Below are positions 18,332 to 27,903 of a stretch of DNA of 64,000 bases, in pieces (within the stretch, counting starts at the first letter, position 1; each line of letters opens with the position of its first letter). Under the pieces are notes generated by a model. It was given only the letters and a program-made list of their open reading frames with translations, ran no database searches and was not told where the DNA came from. Source of the stretch: Yersinia entomophaga (lineage in GTDB: Bacteria; Pseudomonadota; Gammaproteobacteria; Enterobacterales; Enterobacteriaceae); contig NZ_CP010029.1 of the NCBI RefSeq assembly GCF_001656035.1, positions 4,184,730 to 4,248,729 on the forward strand. Direction: 5' to 3'. The translations under genes and the position numbers were made by a program.

Positions 18332-18829
18332 ATGAAAAAAGAAGAATTCTACGCGGAATTAAAACGCGATATGAGAGCATTAATTGCTGGTGAGCATAAT
18401 TTTATCGCTACACTTTCCAATGTCAGCGCGCTGTTGTATGAGCGCCTCGACGGGTTGAACTGGGCCGGTTTCTACCTGATGGATGGCAATCAACTGGTAT
18501 TGGGACCGTTCCAAGGGAAAATCGCCTGTGTACGTATTCCCGTGGGTAAAGGCGTGTGCGGTACGGCAGTGTCAGAAAATCGCGTACAGCGGGTTGCGGA
18601 TGTCCACGCTTTCCCCGGGCATATTGCCTGTGACGCCGCCAGTAATGCCGAAATTGTCCTGCCAATCGCGATAAACGGCGTTGTCATCGGGGTTTTGGAT
18701 ATTGACAGCACAGTTTATGATCGTTTCGATGAAGAAGACGAAAAAGGGCTGACGTCAGTCTTGGCGGGGCTTTGCGCCCATCTTGAACACTGTGACGTTG
18801 CGAAATATGTCACACAGACTGCAAGTTGA
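18332..18829 (+). CDS. msrC: Free methionine-(R)-sulfoxide reductase MsrC
   Basis: A single GAF domain of 165 residues, as in E. coli YebR/MsrC. Cys66, Cys76 and Cys100 are spaced 10 and 24 residues apart, matching the three redox cysteines of the family. The motifs are GPFQGKIACVRIPVGKGVCG and HIACDAASNAEIVLP. It reduces free Met-(R)-sulfoxide with thioredoxin. I chose ATG 18332 (MKKEEFYAELKRD), which matches the family start; upstream codons in the same frame are not conserved in character. Confidence 0.93.
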   Translation: MKKEEFYAELKRDMRALIAGEHNFIATLSNVSALLYERLDGLNWAGFYLMDGNQLVLGPFQGKIACVRIPVGKGVCGTAVSENRVQRVADVHAFPGHIACDAASNAEIVLPIAINGVVIGVLDIDSTVYDRFDEEDEKGLTSVLAGLCAHLEHCDVAKYVTQTAS

Positions 18830-18855
18830 TACACGGATAACGTGGCAATTGCTGG

Positions 18856-18877
18856 AGGCGTCATTATAATGACGCCT
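18856..18877. terminator. Perfect 22-base palindrome after msrC
   Basis: AGGCGTCATT and AATGACGCCT form a perfect hairpin around TA. No T run follows, so it may be a weak terminator or mRNA-protecting hairpin between msrC and proQ. Confidence 0.5.
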
Positions 18878-18924
18878 GTTCATGCCTGCGCTGGTTGGCA
18901 AACCCGTTGTAATCAGGAAATTTC

Positions 18925-19638
18925 ATGGAAAATCAACCTAAGTTGAACAGTAGCAAAGAAGTCATAGCCTTTTTGGCCGAGCGATTCCCGCTTTGTTTCA
19001 CCGCCGAAGGCGAAGCACGCCCATTAAAGATCGGCATTTTTCAGGATCTGGTGGAGCGAGTTCAGGGGGAAGAGAATTTAAGCAAAACGCAATTGCGTTC
19101 AGCCTTGCGTCTATACACCTCAAGCTGGCGTTATCTTTATGGGGTCAAAGTCGGAGCAGAGCGTGTTGATCTGGATGGCAACCCTTGCGGTGTGCTGGAA
19201 GAGCAACATGTCGAACATGCCCGCAAACAGCTGGAAGAGGCGAAAGCCCGTGTTCAGGCACAACGTGCTGAGCAACAAGCTAAAAAACGCGAAGCTGCCA
19301 TTGCTGCGGGTGAAACCCCAGAGCCACGTCGCCCACGTCCGGCAGGTAAAAAACCTGCACCACGTCGTGAAGCAGGCGCTGCTCCGGAAGCTCGTAAGCC
19401 TCGTCAGCCAAATCGCCCACAGCAGGCCCGTGCTCCTCGCCCAGCGGCAGAAGAGAACCAGCCACGCCCTGTGCCGGTCACAGATATCTCGAAACTGCAA
19501 ATTGGTCAAGAAATCAAAGTCAGAGCAGGCAAGAGTGCGATGGACGCAACCGTATTAGAAATCGCTAAAGATGGCGTACGGGTGCAGCTATCTTCAGGTC
19601 TGGCGATGATCGTGCGCGCAGAACACTTGCAGTTCTGA
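18925..19638 (+). CDS. proQ: RNA chaperone ProQ
   Basis: 237 residues. The FinO-like RNA-binding domain (1-120) has [21 protein letters not shown] and the [14 protein letters not shown] helix. A Lys/Arg/Pro/Ala-rich linker (about 115-180) is followed by a Tudor-like end ([36 protein letters not shown]). ProQ binds structured small RNAs and mRNA 3' ends as a matchmaker next to Hfq. prc follows 19 bases later and is probably co-transcribed. Confidence 0.97.
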   Translation: MENQPKLNSSKEVIAFLAERFPLCFTAEGEARPLKIGIFQDLVERVQGEENLSKTQLRSALRLYTSSWRYLYGVKVGAERVDLDGNPCGVLEEQHVEHARKQLEEAKARVQAQRAEQQAKKREAAIAAGETPEPRRPRPAGKKPAPRREAGAAPEARKPRQPNRPQQARAPRPAAEENQPRPVPVTDISKLQIGQEIKVRAGKSAMDATVLEIAKDGVRVQLSSGLAMIVRAEHLQF

Positions 19639-19657
19639 TACGGAGGCCAACCTAGGC

Positions 19658-21694
19658 ATGAACAAATTTGTCAGATTAACAGCATTAGCAGGCTTGTTAC
19701 TGGCGGGGGCGAGTTACGCTGGCGATACGACTACTTATCGTATCGATCAGTTACCTCAACTGCGTCAAGAGCCTCAGCACTCGACGGTGAGTGAGCGCGT
19801 CGCTTCGCGCTTCACTCGCTCTCATTATCGTCAGTTCGCGCTGGACGATCAGTTTTCCGCCAAGATATTTGATCGCTATCTCAATATGTTGGACTACAGT
19901 CACAACCTGTTGCTGGCATCAGATGTGGCACAGTTCGCCAATAAAAAGAATTCACTGGATGATGAATTAAAATCCGGTCAGTTGGATACGCCTTATGCGC
20001 TATTCAACCTGGCGCAGAAACGTCGTTTCGAGCGCTATCAATACGCATTGTCAGTGTTGGAAAGACCAATGGACTTTACCGGCAATGACACCATCGATTT
20101 GGATCGCGCCAAGGCGCCGTGGCCCACTAGCGAAGCCGAGCTAAATAAGCTGTGGGACGCCAAGGTCAAATATGATCAACTTAATCTCAAATTAGCCGGT
20201 AAAACGGATAAAGAGATCAAAGAAACGTTGACCAAACGCTACCAGTCAGCCATTAAACGCCTGACGCAGAGCAACAGCGAAGACGTTTTCCAGCTGATCA
20301 TGAATGCTTTTGCTCATGAAATCGATCCGCATACCAATTATTTGTCTCCGCGTAACACCGAGCAATTCAATACTGAGATGAGTTTGTCTCTGGAAGGCAT
20401 TGGCGCGGTATTGCAAATGGATGATGATTACACCCTGATTAACTCCATGGTGCCCGGTGGCCCAGCGGCCAAGAGTAAGGCGATTACCGTCGGCGATCGT
20501 GTGGTTGGCGTCGGTCAGACCGGTAAACCTATGGTCGATGTGATTGGCTGGCGTCTGGATGATGTGGTTGCGCTGATTAAAGGGCCGAAAGGCTCCAAAG
20601 TGCGTTTGGAAATCCTGCCTGCGGGCAAAGGAACCAAAGTGAAAACCGTCACCCTGACCCGCGAACGCATCCGACTGGAAGACCGAGCGGTTAAAATGTC
20701 GGTTAAAACCATTGGCAAAGAGAAAGTGGGAGTGTTGGATATTCCTGGTTTCTATGTCGGTTTAACCGAAGACGTGAAGGTTCAGCTGCAAAAACTGGCC
20801 AAGCAGAATGTGAGCAGTATTATTATCGATCTGCGCAGCAACGGCGGTGGCGCTTTGACCGAAGCGGTCTCTTTGTCTGGCTTATTCATCCCAAGCGGCC
20901 CGGTCGTGCAGGTGCGGGATAATAACGGCAAAGTGCGTGAAGACAGCGATGCCGACGGCATTGTGTATTACAAAGGCCCGTTAGTCGTGCTGGTGGATCG
21001 TTATAGCGCCTCGGCGTCTGAAATCTTTGCGGCAGCTATGCAGGATTATGGTCGTGCGCTGATTGTCGGTGAACCGACTTTCGGTAAAGGTACGGTGCAG
21101 CAATATCGTTCTCTGAATCGGATTTACGATCAAATGCTGCGTCCAGAGTGGCCTGCATTAGGTTCGGTACAGTACACCATTCAGAAATTCTATCGCGTGG
21201 ACGGTGGCAGTACCCAGCGTAAAGGCGTGGTGCCAGACATTGTGATGCCAACCGGTGTCGATCCGGCGGAAACCGGTGAAAGCTTTGAAGATAACGCGTT
21301 GCCGTGGGATCGCATCAACGCCGCAACCTACACCAAGGTTGATGATTTGAAACCTTTCGAGCCAGCGTTATTGAAAGATCATGCGGCCCGTATCGCTGTC
21401 GATCCTGAATTTAAGAGCATTCAGGAAGATATCGTGCGCTTTAAGGCGTTAAAAGCGAAACGCAACAATGTTTCCCTTAACTATGCGCAGCGTGAGAAAG
21501 AGAATCAGGAAGACGACGCCACCCGTTTGGCGCGCTTGAATGAACGTTTCAAACGCGAAGGTAAAAAGCCGCTGAAGTCTTTGGATGATTTACCTAAAGA
21601 TTATCAAGAGCCGGACCCTTATCTGGATGAAAGCGTCCATATTGCTTTGGATCTCGCCCAGTTGGAAAAAGCGCAGCAACCAGCCGCTAAATAA
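19658..21694 (+). CDS. prc: Tail-specific periplasmic protease Prc (Tsp)
   Basis: 678 residues with a signal peptide (LTALAGLLLAGASYA). The N-terminal helical domain is followed by a PDZ domain (about 240-320: SLEGIGAVLQMDDDYTLI, GGPAAKSKAITVGDRVVGV) and the S41 protease domain. Catalytic Ser is in DRYSASASEIFAAAM and Lys in EPTFGKGTVQQ. A DUF3340-type C-terminus follows. Prc degrades periplasmic proteins with exposed C-termini, among them peptidoglycan hydrolases, with NlpI. Second gene after proQ. Confidence 0.97.
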   Translation: MNKFVRLTALAGLLLAGASYAGDTTTYRIDQLPQLRQEPQHSTVSERVASRFTRSHYRQFALDDQFSAKIFDRYLNMLDYSHNLLLASDVAQFANKKNSLDDELKSGQLDTPYALFNLAQKRRFERYQYALSVLERPMDFTGNDTIDLDRAKAPWPTSEAELNKLWDAKVKYDQLNLKLAGKTDKEIKETLTKRYQSAIKRLTQSNSEDVFQLIMNAFAHEIDPHTNYLSPRNTEQFNTEMSLSLEGIGAVLQMDDDYTLINSMVPGGPAAKSKAITVGDRVVGVGQTGKPMVDVIGWRLDDVVALIKGPKGSKVRLEILPAGKGTKVKTVTLTRERIRLEDRAVKMSVKTIGKEKVGVLDIPGFYVGLTEDVKVQLQKLAKQNVSSIIIDLRSNGGGALTEAVSLSGLFIPSGPVVQVRDNNGKVREDSDADGIVYYKGPLVVLVDRYSASASEIFAAAMQDYGRALIVGEPTFGKGTVQQYRSLNRIYDQMLRPEWPALGSVQYTIQKFYRVDGGSTQRKGVVPDIVMPTGVDPAETGESFEDNALPWDRINAATYTKVDDLKPFEPALLKDHAARIAVDPEFKSIQEDIVRFKALKAKRNNVSLNYAQREKENQEDDATRLARLNERFKREGKKPLKSLDDLPKDYQEPDPYLDESVHIALDLAQLEKAQQPAAK

Positions 21695-21709
21695 GCCGCC
21701 AGTGATGCA

Positions 21710-21748
21710 AAAATCATCCGGGGTCTCTTATGAGGCCCCGGATTTTTT
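21710..21748 (+). terminator. Terminator of proQ-prc
   Basis: ATCCGGGGTCTC pairs with GAGGCCCCGGAT, with one bulged base, followed by seven T. Confidence 0.9.
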
Positions 21749-22004
21749 TATGGTACGAGTGGGCCGTGATCGTAAAAAACGCGCTAAAGGATCGCCGGAG
21801 TGGCTGGGGCGGCGGAGGGAATCACGGGGAAAACGGCGCAGGAAGACGACTGAATGTGATAAAATATGTTCAAATTTGTAAAGTTATGTTGATTTAATCA
21901 GTTACGGCTTAACAAGCCTTGAAAATTTATTAGATGCCCATAGGATCAGGATATCTCAATAGGAATTTCGGTAAACGGCTAAACAAATAAGGAAGTAAAA
22001 ATTT
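21749..22004. other. Promoter region of htpX
   Basis: About 255 bases. GC-rich first half, AT-rich second half with an AAGGAAGT ribosome site before the htpX start. In E. coli htpX is under CpxR control, but no clean GTAAA-N5-GTAAA repeat is visible here. Confidence 0.4.
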
Positions 22005-22886
22005 ATGATGCGTATAGCTCTGTTCCTTCTCACTAACCTGGCGGTGATGTTGGTCTTCGGGCTGGTGCTAAGCCTGACTGGAATTCAGTCAAGTAGTATA
22101 CAGGGGCTGATGATTATGGCGCTTCTGTTCGGTTTTGGTGGTTCATTCGTTTCACTGCTGCTGTCTAAATGGATGGCGCTGCGTTCCGTTGGTGGGGAAG
22201 TGATCGAACAGCCACGTAATGAAACCGAACGCTGGTTGCTGGATACCGTACGTCGTCAGTCTCAACAGGTTGGCATCGCTATGCCACAGGTTGCCATTTA
22301 TCAGGCTCCGGATATTAACGCCTTTGCGACCGGCGCTCGCCGTGATGCTTCGCTGGTGGCAGTGAGTACCGGTTTACTGCAAAACATGAGCCGCGATGAA
22401 GCGGAAGCAGTTATCGCCCATGAAATCAGTCACGTAGCTAATGGTGACATGGTCACAATGACGCTGGTTCAGGGCGTGGTGAACACCTTTGTTATCTTTA
22501 TTTCTCGTTTAATTGCGCAGGTTGTCGCTGGTTTTGTGTCTGGCGATCGGGAAAACGAAGGCAGTTCTTCTGGCAACCCAATGGTGTATTTCGCCGTGTC
22601 TATGGTGCTGGAACTGGTATTCGGTATTTTGGCGAGCATTATCACCATGTGGTTCTCTCGTCACCGGGAGTTCCATGCGGACGCTGGCTCAGCCAAATTG
22701 GTGGGTCGTGAGAAGATGATTGCGGCGTTGCAACGCCTGAAAACCAGCTATGAGCCGCAGGAAGAAAGCAGCATGATGGCGTTTTGCATCAACGGTAAAT
22801 CTAAGACTTTCAGCGAATTGCTGATGTCTCACCCACCGTTGGACAAGCGCATTGAAGCACTGCGTACTGGCGAATACCTGAAATAA
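22005..22886 (+). CDS. htpX: Membrane metalloprotease HtpX
   Basis: 293 residues, the same length as E. coli HtpX. Two N-terminal membrane helices, then the zinc motif HEISH (about 140-144) and further hydrophobic segments. The third zinc ligand is the Glu in [17 protein letters not shown]. HtpX removes misfolded inner membrane proteins alongside FtsH and YccA. The start [15 protein letters not shown] matches the family. Single gene with its own terminator. Confidence 0.97.
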   Translation: MMRIALFLLTNLAVMLVFGLVLSLTGIQSSSIQGLMIMALLFGFGGSFVSLLLSKWMALRSVGGEVIEQPRNETERWLLDTVRRQSQQVGIAMPQVAIYQAPDINAFATGARRDASLVAVSTGLLQNMSRDEAEAVIAHEISHVANGDMVTMTLVQGVVNTFVIFISRLIAQVVAGFVSGDRENEGSSSGNPMVYFAVSMVLELVFGILASIITMWFSRHREFHADAGSAKLVGREKMIAALQRLKTSYEPQEESSMMAFCINGKSKTFSELLMSHPPLDKRIEALRTGEYLK

Positions 22887-22916
22887 GCCACAACCGCTTG
22901 TGGTGAAGCAGTTAGA

Positions 22917-22945
22917 AAGCCCCGTGAATAGCGGGGCTTTTTTGT
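22917..22945. terminator. Terminator between htpX and yebQ
   Basis: AAAGCCCCG and CGGGGCTTTT form a stem around TGAATAG with T runs in both directions, so it can serve both convergent genes. Confidence 0.88.
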
Positions 22946-22973
22946 GCCTTTTTATTGTCGAATTTTCAGCGCG

Positions 22974-24341
22974 CTAGCTGGTTTTAGATGAAATGCGCAG
23001 CAGGCTAACCACCGCCGCCAGCGTGGCAAAACCGCCGGCAAGTAGCAAAGAAGCATAAGTAGCATTGTCCGCAAACTGATGGAACATTAAGGCCACTAAC
23101 GCCGCGCCAGAGGTCTGCCCTAGCAGACGCGAGGTGCCTAACATACCGCTGGCACCGCCGCTGCGGTTGGGCGGCGCGGCAGAAATGATCGTGTGATTGT
23201 TCGGCGACTGGAATAAACCGAAGCCGACGCCGCAGAGCATCATGCGCCAGATAATATTCAAATCGCTCGGATTGGCCGGAAGAGTTGCTAGCAGGAAGAG
23301 TCCGCTGGCGAAAACTGCCAGTCCGATGCCGCCCAACAGACCCGCCTGATAGCGTTCCACTAACCGACCGGCAATCGGTGCGGCCACAACCGTTGCCAGC
23401 GGCCATGGGGTGAGCAACAGCCCGGTCGCCACTTCATCCCGCCCTAACACGTTTTGCAGGAAGAACGGCAGCGACACCATCGCCAGCATTTGTGCAATAA
23501 AAGAACAAATCGAGGTGCCGACGGAGAGGGCAAAAATCGGGATACGTAGCAGATCGACGGGTAATAACGGGAAAGGTTGCTTGAGCTGGCGACGCACGAA
23601 GAAAAAACCAATCAGTAATAGCGCTATGATTTCACCGGCAATTAGCGTCGGGCTTTGTCCTTGGGCAAAGCCGCTAATGGCGATAATCAGCAGGCCAAAG
23701 GTTATGGCATTCATCAGACAACTGACAATATCGAATTTATTACCGTTACTCTTGGCTACGTTAGCGGGTAAGTATTTCATGCCCAAACACCAGGCGAGCA
23801 GGCCAATTGGAACATTGATGGCAAAAAGCCATTGCCAGGATGCTATCGATAGTACGGCGGCGGCGATGGTAGGGCCAGCGGCGGCAGAAAAGGCCACGAT
23901 CAGGGAATTAATGCCAATACCGCGTCCAAGTTGGGCTCGCGGATAAATGATTCGAATTAGCGCCGTATTGACGCTCATCAGCGCTGCAGCCCCAAACCCC
24001 TGTAATACCCGTGCAAAAGTCAACGTCCAAAGGGAATCGGACAGGGCGCAGAATAATGATGTCAGGCTGAAAATAAGCAATCCAGCCTGATAAACCCGCC
24101 GGTAGCCGATGATATCCCCGAGGGATGCCAGTGAGAGCAGCGAAATGGTGATGGCTAACTGATAGGCATTGACGATCCAAATAGAATCGGCCGGGCTGGC
24201 ATTCAAATCGCGGGCGATGGTGGGTAACGCTACATTTGCAATAGTGCCATCCAGTACCGCAATAGTAATACCCAAAGCTATCACCAAAATGGCGGCGTAG
24301 CGCTGGGGAACCGGCAACCCATCAGTCTGAGAAGGTGTCAT
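22974..24341 (-). CDS. yebQ: MFS drug-efflux-type transporter YebQ
   Basis: 455 residues with about 14 hydrophobic segments, the DHA2 (EmrB/QacA) type. Motif LDGTIANVALPTIARDL in the first helix and GRGIGINSLIVAFSAAAGPTIA (motif C-like) are present. E. coli YebQ (457 residues) has the same place between htpX and kdgR. Probably a proton-driven exporter; substrate unknown. A tandem 13-base repeat lies in its upstream region. Confidence 0.88.
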   Translation of the reverse strand: MTPSQTDGLPVPQRYAAILVIALGITIAVLDGTIANVALPTIARDLNASPADSIWIVNAYQLAITISLLSLASLGDIIGYRRVYQAGLLIFSLTSLFCALSDSLWTLTFARVLQGFGAAALMSVNTALIRIIYPRAQLGRGIGINSLIVAFSAAAGPTIAAAVLSIASWQWLFAINVPIGLLAWCLGMKYLPANVAKSNGNKFDIVSCLMNAITFGLLIIAISGFAQGQSPTLIAGEIIALLLIGFFFVRRQLKQPFPLLPVDLLRIPIFALSVGTSICSFIAQMLAMVSLPFFLQNVLGRDEVATGLLLTPWPLATVVAAPIAGRLVERYQAGLLGGIGLAVFASGLFLLATLPANPSDLNIIWRMMLCGVGFGLFQSPNNHTIISAAPPNRSGGASGMLGTSRLLGQTSGAALVALMFHQFADNATYASLLLAGGFATLAAVVSLLRISSKTS

Positions 24342-24429
24342 ATGGAATTTTATCTGTAAAAGTAATGAAATGGCTAAGTATTATAATGCTAACGGCAAAG
24401 GTGGCAGATTGCATCTTTGCCACTCGGAT

Positions 24430-24468
24430 AATTGTCATAGCTAATTGTCATAACTGATTGTCAACGAA
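24430..24468 (-). repeat. Triple 13-base tandem repeat upstream of yebQ
   Basis: AATTGTCATAGCT, AATTGTCATAACT and GATTGTCAACGAA follow each other directly. On the minus strand the outermost copy gives TTGACA, a -35-like hexamer for yebQ. The repeats could be operator half-sites for a regulator. Confidence 0.65.
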
Positions 24469-24565
24469 TGTGTGCAGGATGCAGGAGTGGCCAAATCATC
24501 ATGATAAGACAGATAAAAGCCAGAAAATATCAATGCTATTGGCTAAAACGAAACTGCGATCACGG

Positions 24566-24588
24566 AAAAATGAAACATCGTTCCTATA
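24566..24588 (+). promoter_or_regulatory. KdgR operator of ogl
   Basis: AAAAATGAAACATCGTTCCTA fits the KdgR palindrome (AAATGAAAC-N-GTTTCATTT type), with the right half degenerate. It lies about 75 bases before the ogl start. Confidence 0.75.
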
Positions 24589-24660
24589 ATGGATTGTCAC
24601 ATGTTAACCAGCTGATGCTGCCAACATTTTTCATTCTCTGACGTTTTAAGGATTCCTCGG

Positions 24661-25827
24661 ATGGCCAAAGGTAAACTCATTCCACTGACATTTCACACCT
24701 ATCAGGATGCCTCTACCGGTGCCCAAATTACTCGTTTAACGCCTCAGGACGTGACCTGTCATCGTAACTATTTCTATCAAAAGTGCTTCACTCAGGATGG
24801 CCGTAAACTGTTATTTGGCGGCGCTTTTGAAGGGGCGTGGAACTATTATCTGCTGGATTTGACTACTCGGATAGCCACTCAATTAACCGAGGGAATCGGC
24901 GATAATACTTTTGGCGGTTTTCTGTCGCCAAACGATGACGCGCTATATTACGTAAAAAATGGCCGTAATCTCATGCGGGTAGATTTGGATTCACTGGAAG
25001 AATTCTTGGTTTATCAGGTGCCTGACGGGTGGATGGGGTATGGCACTTGGGTAGCGAATTCAGATTGTACTAAGTTGGTTGGTATTGAAATCAAGCAGGA
25101 GGACTGGCAGCCGTTAACCGATTGGAAGAAATTCCACGATTTCTATTTCACTCATCCTTGCTGCCGTTTAATGAAAGTCGATCTGCGCACCGGGCAATCA
25201 ACGGTGATTCTTCAGGAAAACCAATGGCTAGGCCATCCTATTTATCGTCCTTTCGATGATGCTACCGTCGCTTTCTGTCATGAAGGCCCGCACGATTTGG
25301 TGGATGCACGTATGTGGCTGATCAATGAAGACGGCACGAATATGCGCAAAGTGAAAACCCATGCGCCGGGAGAGAGTTGCACCCATGAATTCTGGGTGCC
25401 GGACGGCTCGGCTTTGGTTTATGTTTCTTATATGAAGGGTAGCCCAGACCGTTTTATTTGCAGCGCCGATCCGCTCACGTTGGAAAATCGCCAGTTGACC
25501 AAAATGCCAGCCTGTTCCCATTTAATGAGCAATTATGACGGTTCTTTGATGGTGGGCGACGGCTCTGATGCGCCGGTAGATGTGCAGGACGATAGCGGCT
25601 ACAAGATTGAAAACGATCCTTTCCTGTACGTATTCAACATGAAAACCGGCAAACAGCATCAGATAGCGCGCCACGACACCTCATGGAAGGTATTTGAAGG
25701 CGAACGTCAGGTAACCCACCCGCATCCTTCTTTTACACCAGATAATAAACAAGTGCTGTTTACTTCAGACGTTGACGGCAAGCCCGCACTGTATTTAGCG
25801 ACTTTGCCTGAAACTGTGTGGTTATAG
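24661..25827 (+). CDS. ogl: Oligogalacturonate lyase Ogl
   Basis: 388 residues, the usual PL22 length. It starts MAKGKLIPLTFHTYQDASTG and carries beta-propeller repeats with conserved His/Asp-rich loops: DVTCHRNYFYQKCF, FCHEGPHDLVDARMW, GESCTHEFWVPDG and THPHPSFTPDNK. Ogl is a cytoplasmic manganese-dependent lyase that splits unsaturated digalacturonate into 5-keto-4-deoxyuronate. No signal peptide, as expected. It sits next to kdgR and has a KdgR operator, so it belongs to the pectin regulon. Confidence 0.96.
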   Translation: MAKGKLIPLTFHTYQDASTGAQITRLTPQDVTCHRNYFYQKCFTQDGRKLLFGGAFEGAWNYYLLDLTTRIATQLTEGIGDNTFGGFLSPNDDALYYVKNGRNLMRVDLDSLEEFLVYQVPDGWMGYGTWVANSDCTKLVGIEIKQEDWQPLTDWKKFHDFYFTHPCCRLMKVDLRTGQSTVILQENQWLGHPIYRPFDDATVAFCHEGPHDLVDARMWLINEDGTNMRKVKTHAPGESCTHEFWVPDGSALVYVSYMKGSPDRFICSADPLTLENRQLTKMPACSHLMSNYDGSLMVGDGSDAPVDVQDDSGYKIENDPFLYVFNMKTGKQHQIARHDTSWKVFEGERQVTHPHPSFTPDNKQVLFTSDVDGKPALYLATLPETVWL

Positions 25828-25992
25828 CATCTTTGCTCTGGCCTCCGGGGTAAAAAGAGGCCAAATCCCTATTTCTCAGTGTGATATCAGATTAATTATA
25901 TTGCATCATTGCGCAATCTCACCGCTTCCTCTTATAATAAAACCATTGTTCTATTTTTTTTAAAACAAAAAAACGAGTAGGGTAACGACACA

Positions 25993-26784
25993 ATGGCTAC
26001 GAATGATTTTGATAAACAGCCCGACTCAGTTTCGTCGGTTCTGAAAGTTTTCGGTATCTTACAAGCGTTGGGTGAAGAGCGAGAAATCGGTATTACCGAA
26101 CTCTCGCAGCGTGTGATGATGTCCAAAAGTACGGTTTACCGGTTTCTGCAAACTCTAAAGTCTTTAGGCTATGTGGCGCAGGAAGGGGAATCTGAAAAGT
26201 ATTCGCTGACGCTTAAGCTGTTTGAATTAGGCGCAAAAGCGCTGCAAAACGTCGATTTGATCCGCAGCTCGGATATTCAGATGCGCGAATTGTCGAATCT
26301 GACCCGTGAGACCATTCACCTGGGCGCTTTGGATGAAGACAGCATTGTCTATATCCATAAAATTGATTCGATGTATAACCTGCGAATGTATTCCCGAATT
26401 GGCCGTCGTAACCCGCTGCACAGTACCGCTATTGGTAAGGTGCTGCTGGCCTGGCGCGATCGCGGCGAAGTGGAAGAAATTCTGTCTCATATCGAGTTTA
26501 CCCGTAGTACCAAACACACGCTGGACAGCGCTGCGGTGCTATTGCCAGTGCTGGATCAGGTGCGTGAACAAGGTTTTGGCGAAGATATCGAAGAACAGGA
26601 AGAAGGGCTGCGTTGTATCGCCGTTCCGGTTTTCGACCGTTTTGGCGTTGCCATCGCGGGGCTGAGTATTTCATTCCCGACGCTGCGTTTCTCAGAGGAA
26701 CATAAGAGCGATTATGTAAAGTCATTGCATCAGGCGGCGCGTAATATCTCGGAACAAATGGGTTATCGCGACTACCCGTTTTAA
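25993..26784 (+). CDS. kdgR: Pectin regulon repressor KdgR (IclR family)
   Basis: 263 residues. The N-terminal winged helix (VSSVLKVFGILQALGEE, ELSQRVMMSKSTVYRFLQTL) and the C-terminal IclR effector domain (YIHKIDS, HSTAIGKVLLAW, FGEDIEEQEEGLRCIAVPVFD) are both complete. KdgR represses genes for pectin and galacturonate catabolism until 2-keto-3-deoxygluconate binds. Operators resembling its consensus lie before ogl, kdgM, pelW and between kduI and kdgF. No such box was seen in front of kdgR itself. Confidence 0.97.
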   Translation: MATNDFDKQPDSVSSVLKVFGILQALGEEREIGITELSQRVMMSKSTVYRFLQTLKSLGYVAQEGESEKYSLTLKLFELGAKALQNVDLIRSSDIQMRELSNLTRETIHLGALDEDSIVYIHKIDSMYNLRMYSRIGRRNPLHSTAIGKVLLAWRDRGEVEEILSHIEFTRSTKHTLDSAAVLLPVLDQVREQGFGEDIEEQEEGLRCIAVPVFDRFGVAIAGLSISFPTLRFSEEHKSDYVKSLHQAARNISEQMGYRDYPF

Positions 26785-26823
26785 TGGGCGGCGTTTAATG
26801 CATTATTAGCTAGGTAAATCCAG

Positions 26824-26852
26824 CGGCTCCTGATTCAGGGGCCGTTTTTTTT
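26824..26852 (+). terminator. Terminator of kdgR
   Basis: CGGCTCCTG pairs with CAGGGGCCG around ATT, followed by nine T. Confidence 0.85.
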
Positions 26853-26979
26853 GCTGGTTTCCCCCATGATGGTAAATTCTTAAGGTGCAAATGATACTTA
26901 TGCAGAATGTATCGTTTACATACCATTTAGTTTACATCAGTTACTGTGAATCGAGTTTATCAAACGACAGGGAGTGTGA

Positions 26980-27813
26980 ATGATGAAAAAATTATTGCCG
27001 GCGGCGCTGTTGCTGCTTTTGGCTGGGTGTAGCAGTAGCCCGCATAAATTGATCGATCGCGGTGATTATCAGGTAGATACCACCCATCCTGCGGTGGGGC
27101 AGAACGATCGGGTGCGCTTTCTAGTGTTCCACTATACGGCGGTTGACGATGCGGAATCCCTGCGATTGCTGACTCAAGAGCAGGTTAGCGCGCATTATTT
27201 GGTGACGGAACATCCGCGTAAAGAAGGTGGCAAACCGGTGGTACTGCAACTGGTTCCCGAAGATAAACGCGCCTGGCATGCTGGGGTCAGCGAATGGCAA
27301 GGACGTACCAGCCTGAATGATACCTCGATAGGCGTGGAAATCGTCAATCTGGGCTATACAGAGGAGCTGCTAGGGCGTAAGTGGTATCCGTTTAACGAAA
27401 ACCAGATTGAATTGATTGAGCGGCTGGGGAAGGACATTGTTGCCCGTTATCATATTGCTCCGACAGATGTTGTAGCGCATAGTGATATTGCTCCGCAGAG
27501 AAAGTCCGATCCCGGCCCGTATTTCCCGTGGAAACGTTTATATGAAGCTGGCATTGGCGCTTGGCCAGACGAAGGGCGGGTTCAGGAACTGATTGATGGC
27601 CGTGATAAACACGAGCTGGTGCCGGTTGAGTCTATTCAGAAAGCGTTAGCGACTTACGGGTATAAAATCCCGCTAACCGGTGAACTGGATGAGGAAACCC
27701 TGAAGGTGATAGCTGCCTTCCAGATGCACTTCCGCGCCAGCGATTTCAGCGGCGTACCGGATGTGGAAACCCTGGCTATCGCACAGGCTCTGGTGGAAAA
27801 GTACCGTAGTTAA
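26980..27813 (+). CDS. amiD: N-acetylmuramoyl-L-alanine amidase AmiD (lipoprotein)
   Basis: 277 residues. Lipoprotein signal with lipobox LLAGC (Cys17). The Amidase_2 zinc domain has His in FLVFHYTAVDD, His in VVAHSDIAPQRKSDPGP and the Asp of SDPGP as ligands. A peptidoglycan-binding domain fills the last 70 residues (SIQKALATYGYKI, AFQMHFRASDFSGVPD). AmiD is an outer membrane enzyme that cuts MurNAc-L-Ala bonds, also in anhydro-muropeptides. Single gene. A start one codon later is equally possible. Confidence 0.93.
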   Translation: MMKKLLPAALLLLLAGCSSSPHKLIDRGDYQVDTTHPAVGQNDRVRFLVFHYTAVDDAESLRLLTQEQVSAHYLVTEHPRKEGGKPVVLQLVPEDKRAWHAGVSEWQGRTSLNDTSIGVEIVNLGYTEELLGRKWYPFNENQIELIERLGKDIVARYHIAPTDVVAHSDIAPQRKSDPGPYFPWKRLYEAGIGAWPDEGRVQELIDGRDKHELVPVESIQKALATYGYKIPLTGELDEETLKVIAAFQMHFRASDFSGVPDVETLAIAQALVEKYRS

Positions 27814-27846
27814 TCCAGTTTGAAGAACCCAGGTGAAACAAAATTG

Positions 27847-27880
27847 AAAAAGCCGGACAGTTTACGCTGCCCGGCTTTTT
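27847..27880. terminator. Terminator between amiD and tcyP
   Basis: AAAAAGCCGG-CAG and CTGC-CCGGCTTTTT form a strong stem with A/T runs on both sides; it serves both convergent genes. Confidence 0.88.
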
Positions 27881-27903
27881 ACTGATTACGATAAGTGAGA
27901 CAT

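Noticed and set aside
21963..21990. CpxR box before htpX
   Set aside because: GTAAACGGCTAAAC lacks the proper GTAAA-N5-GTAAA spacing.
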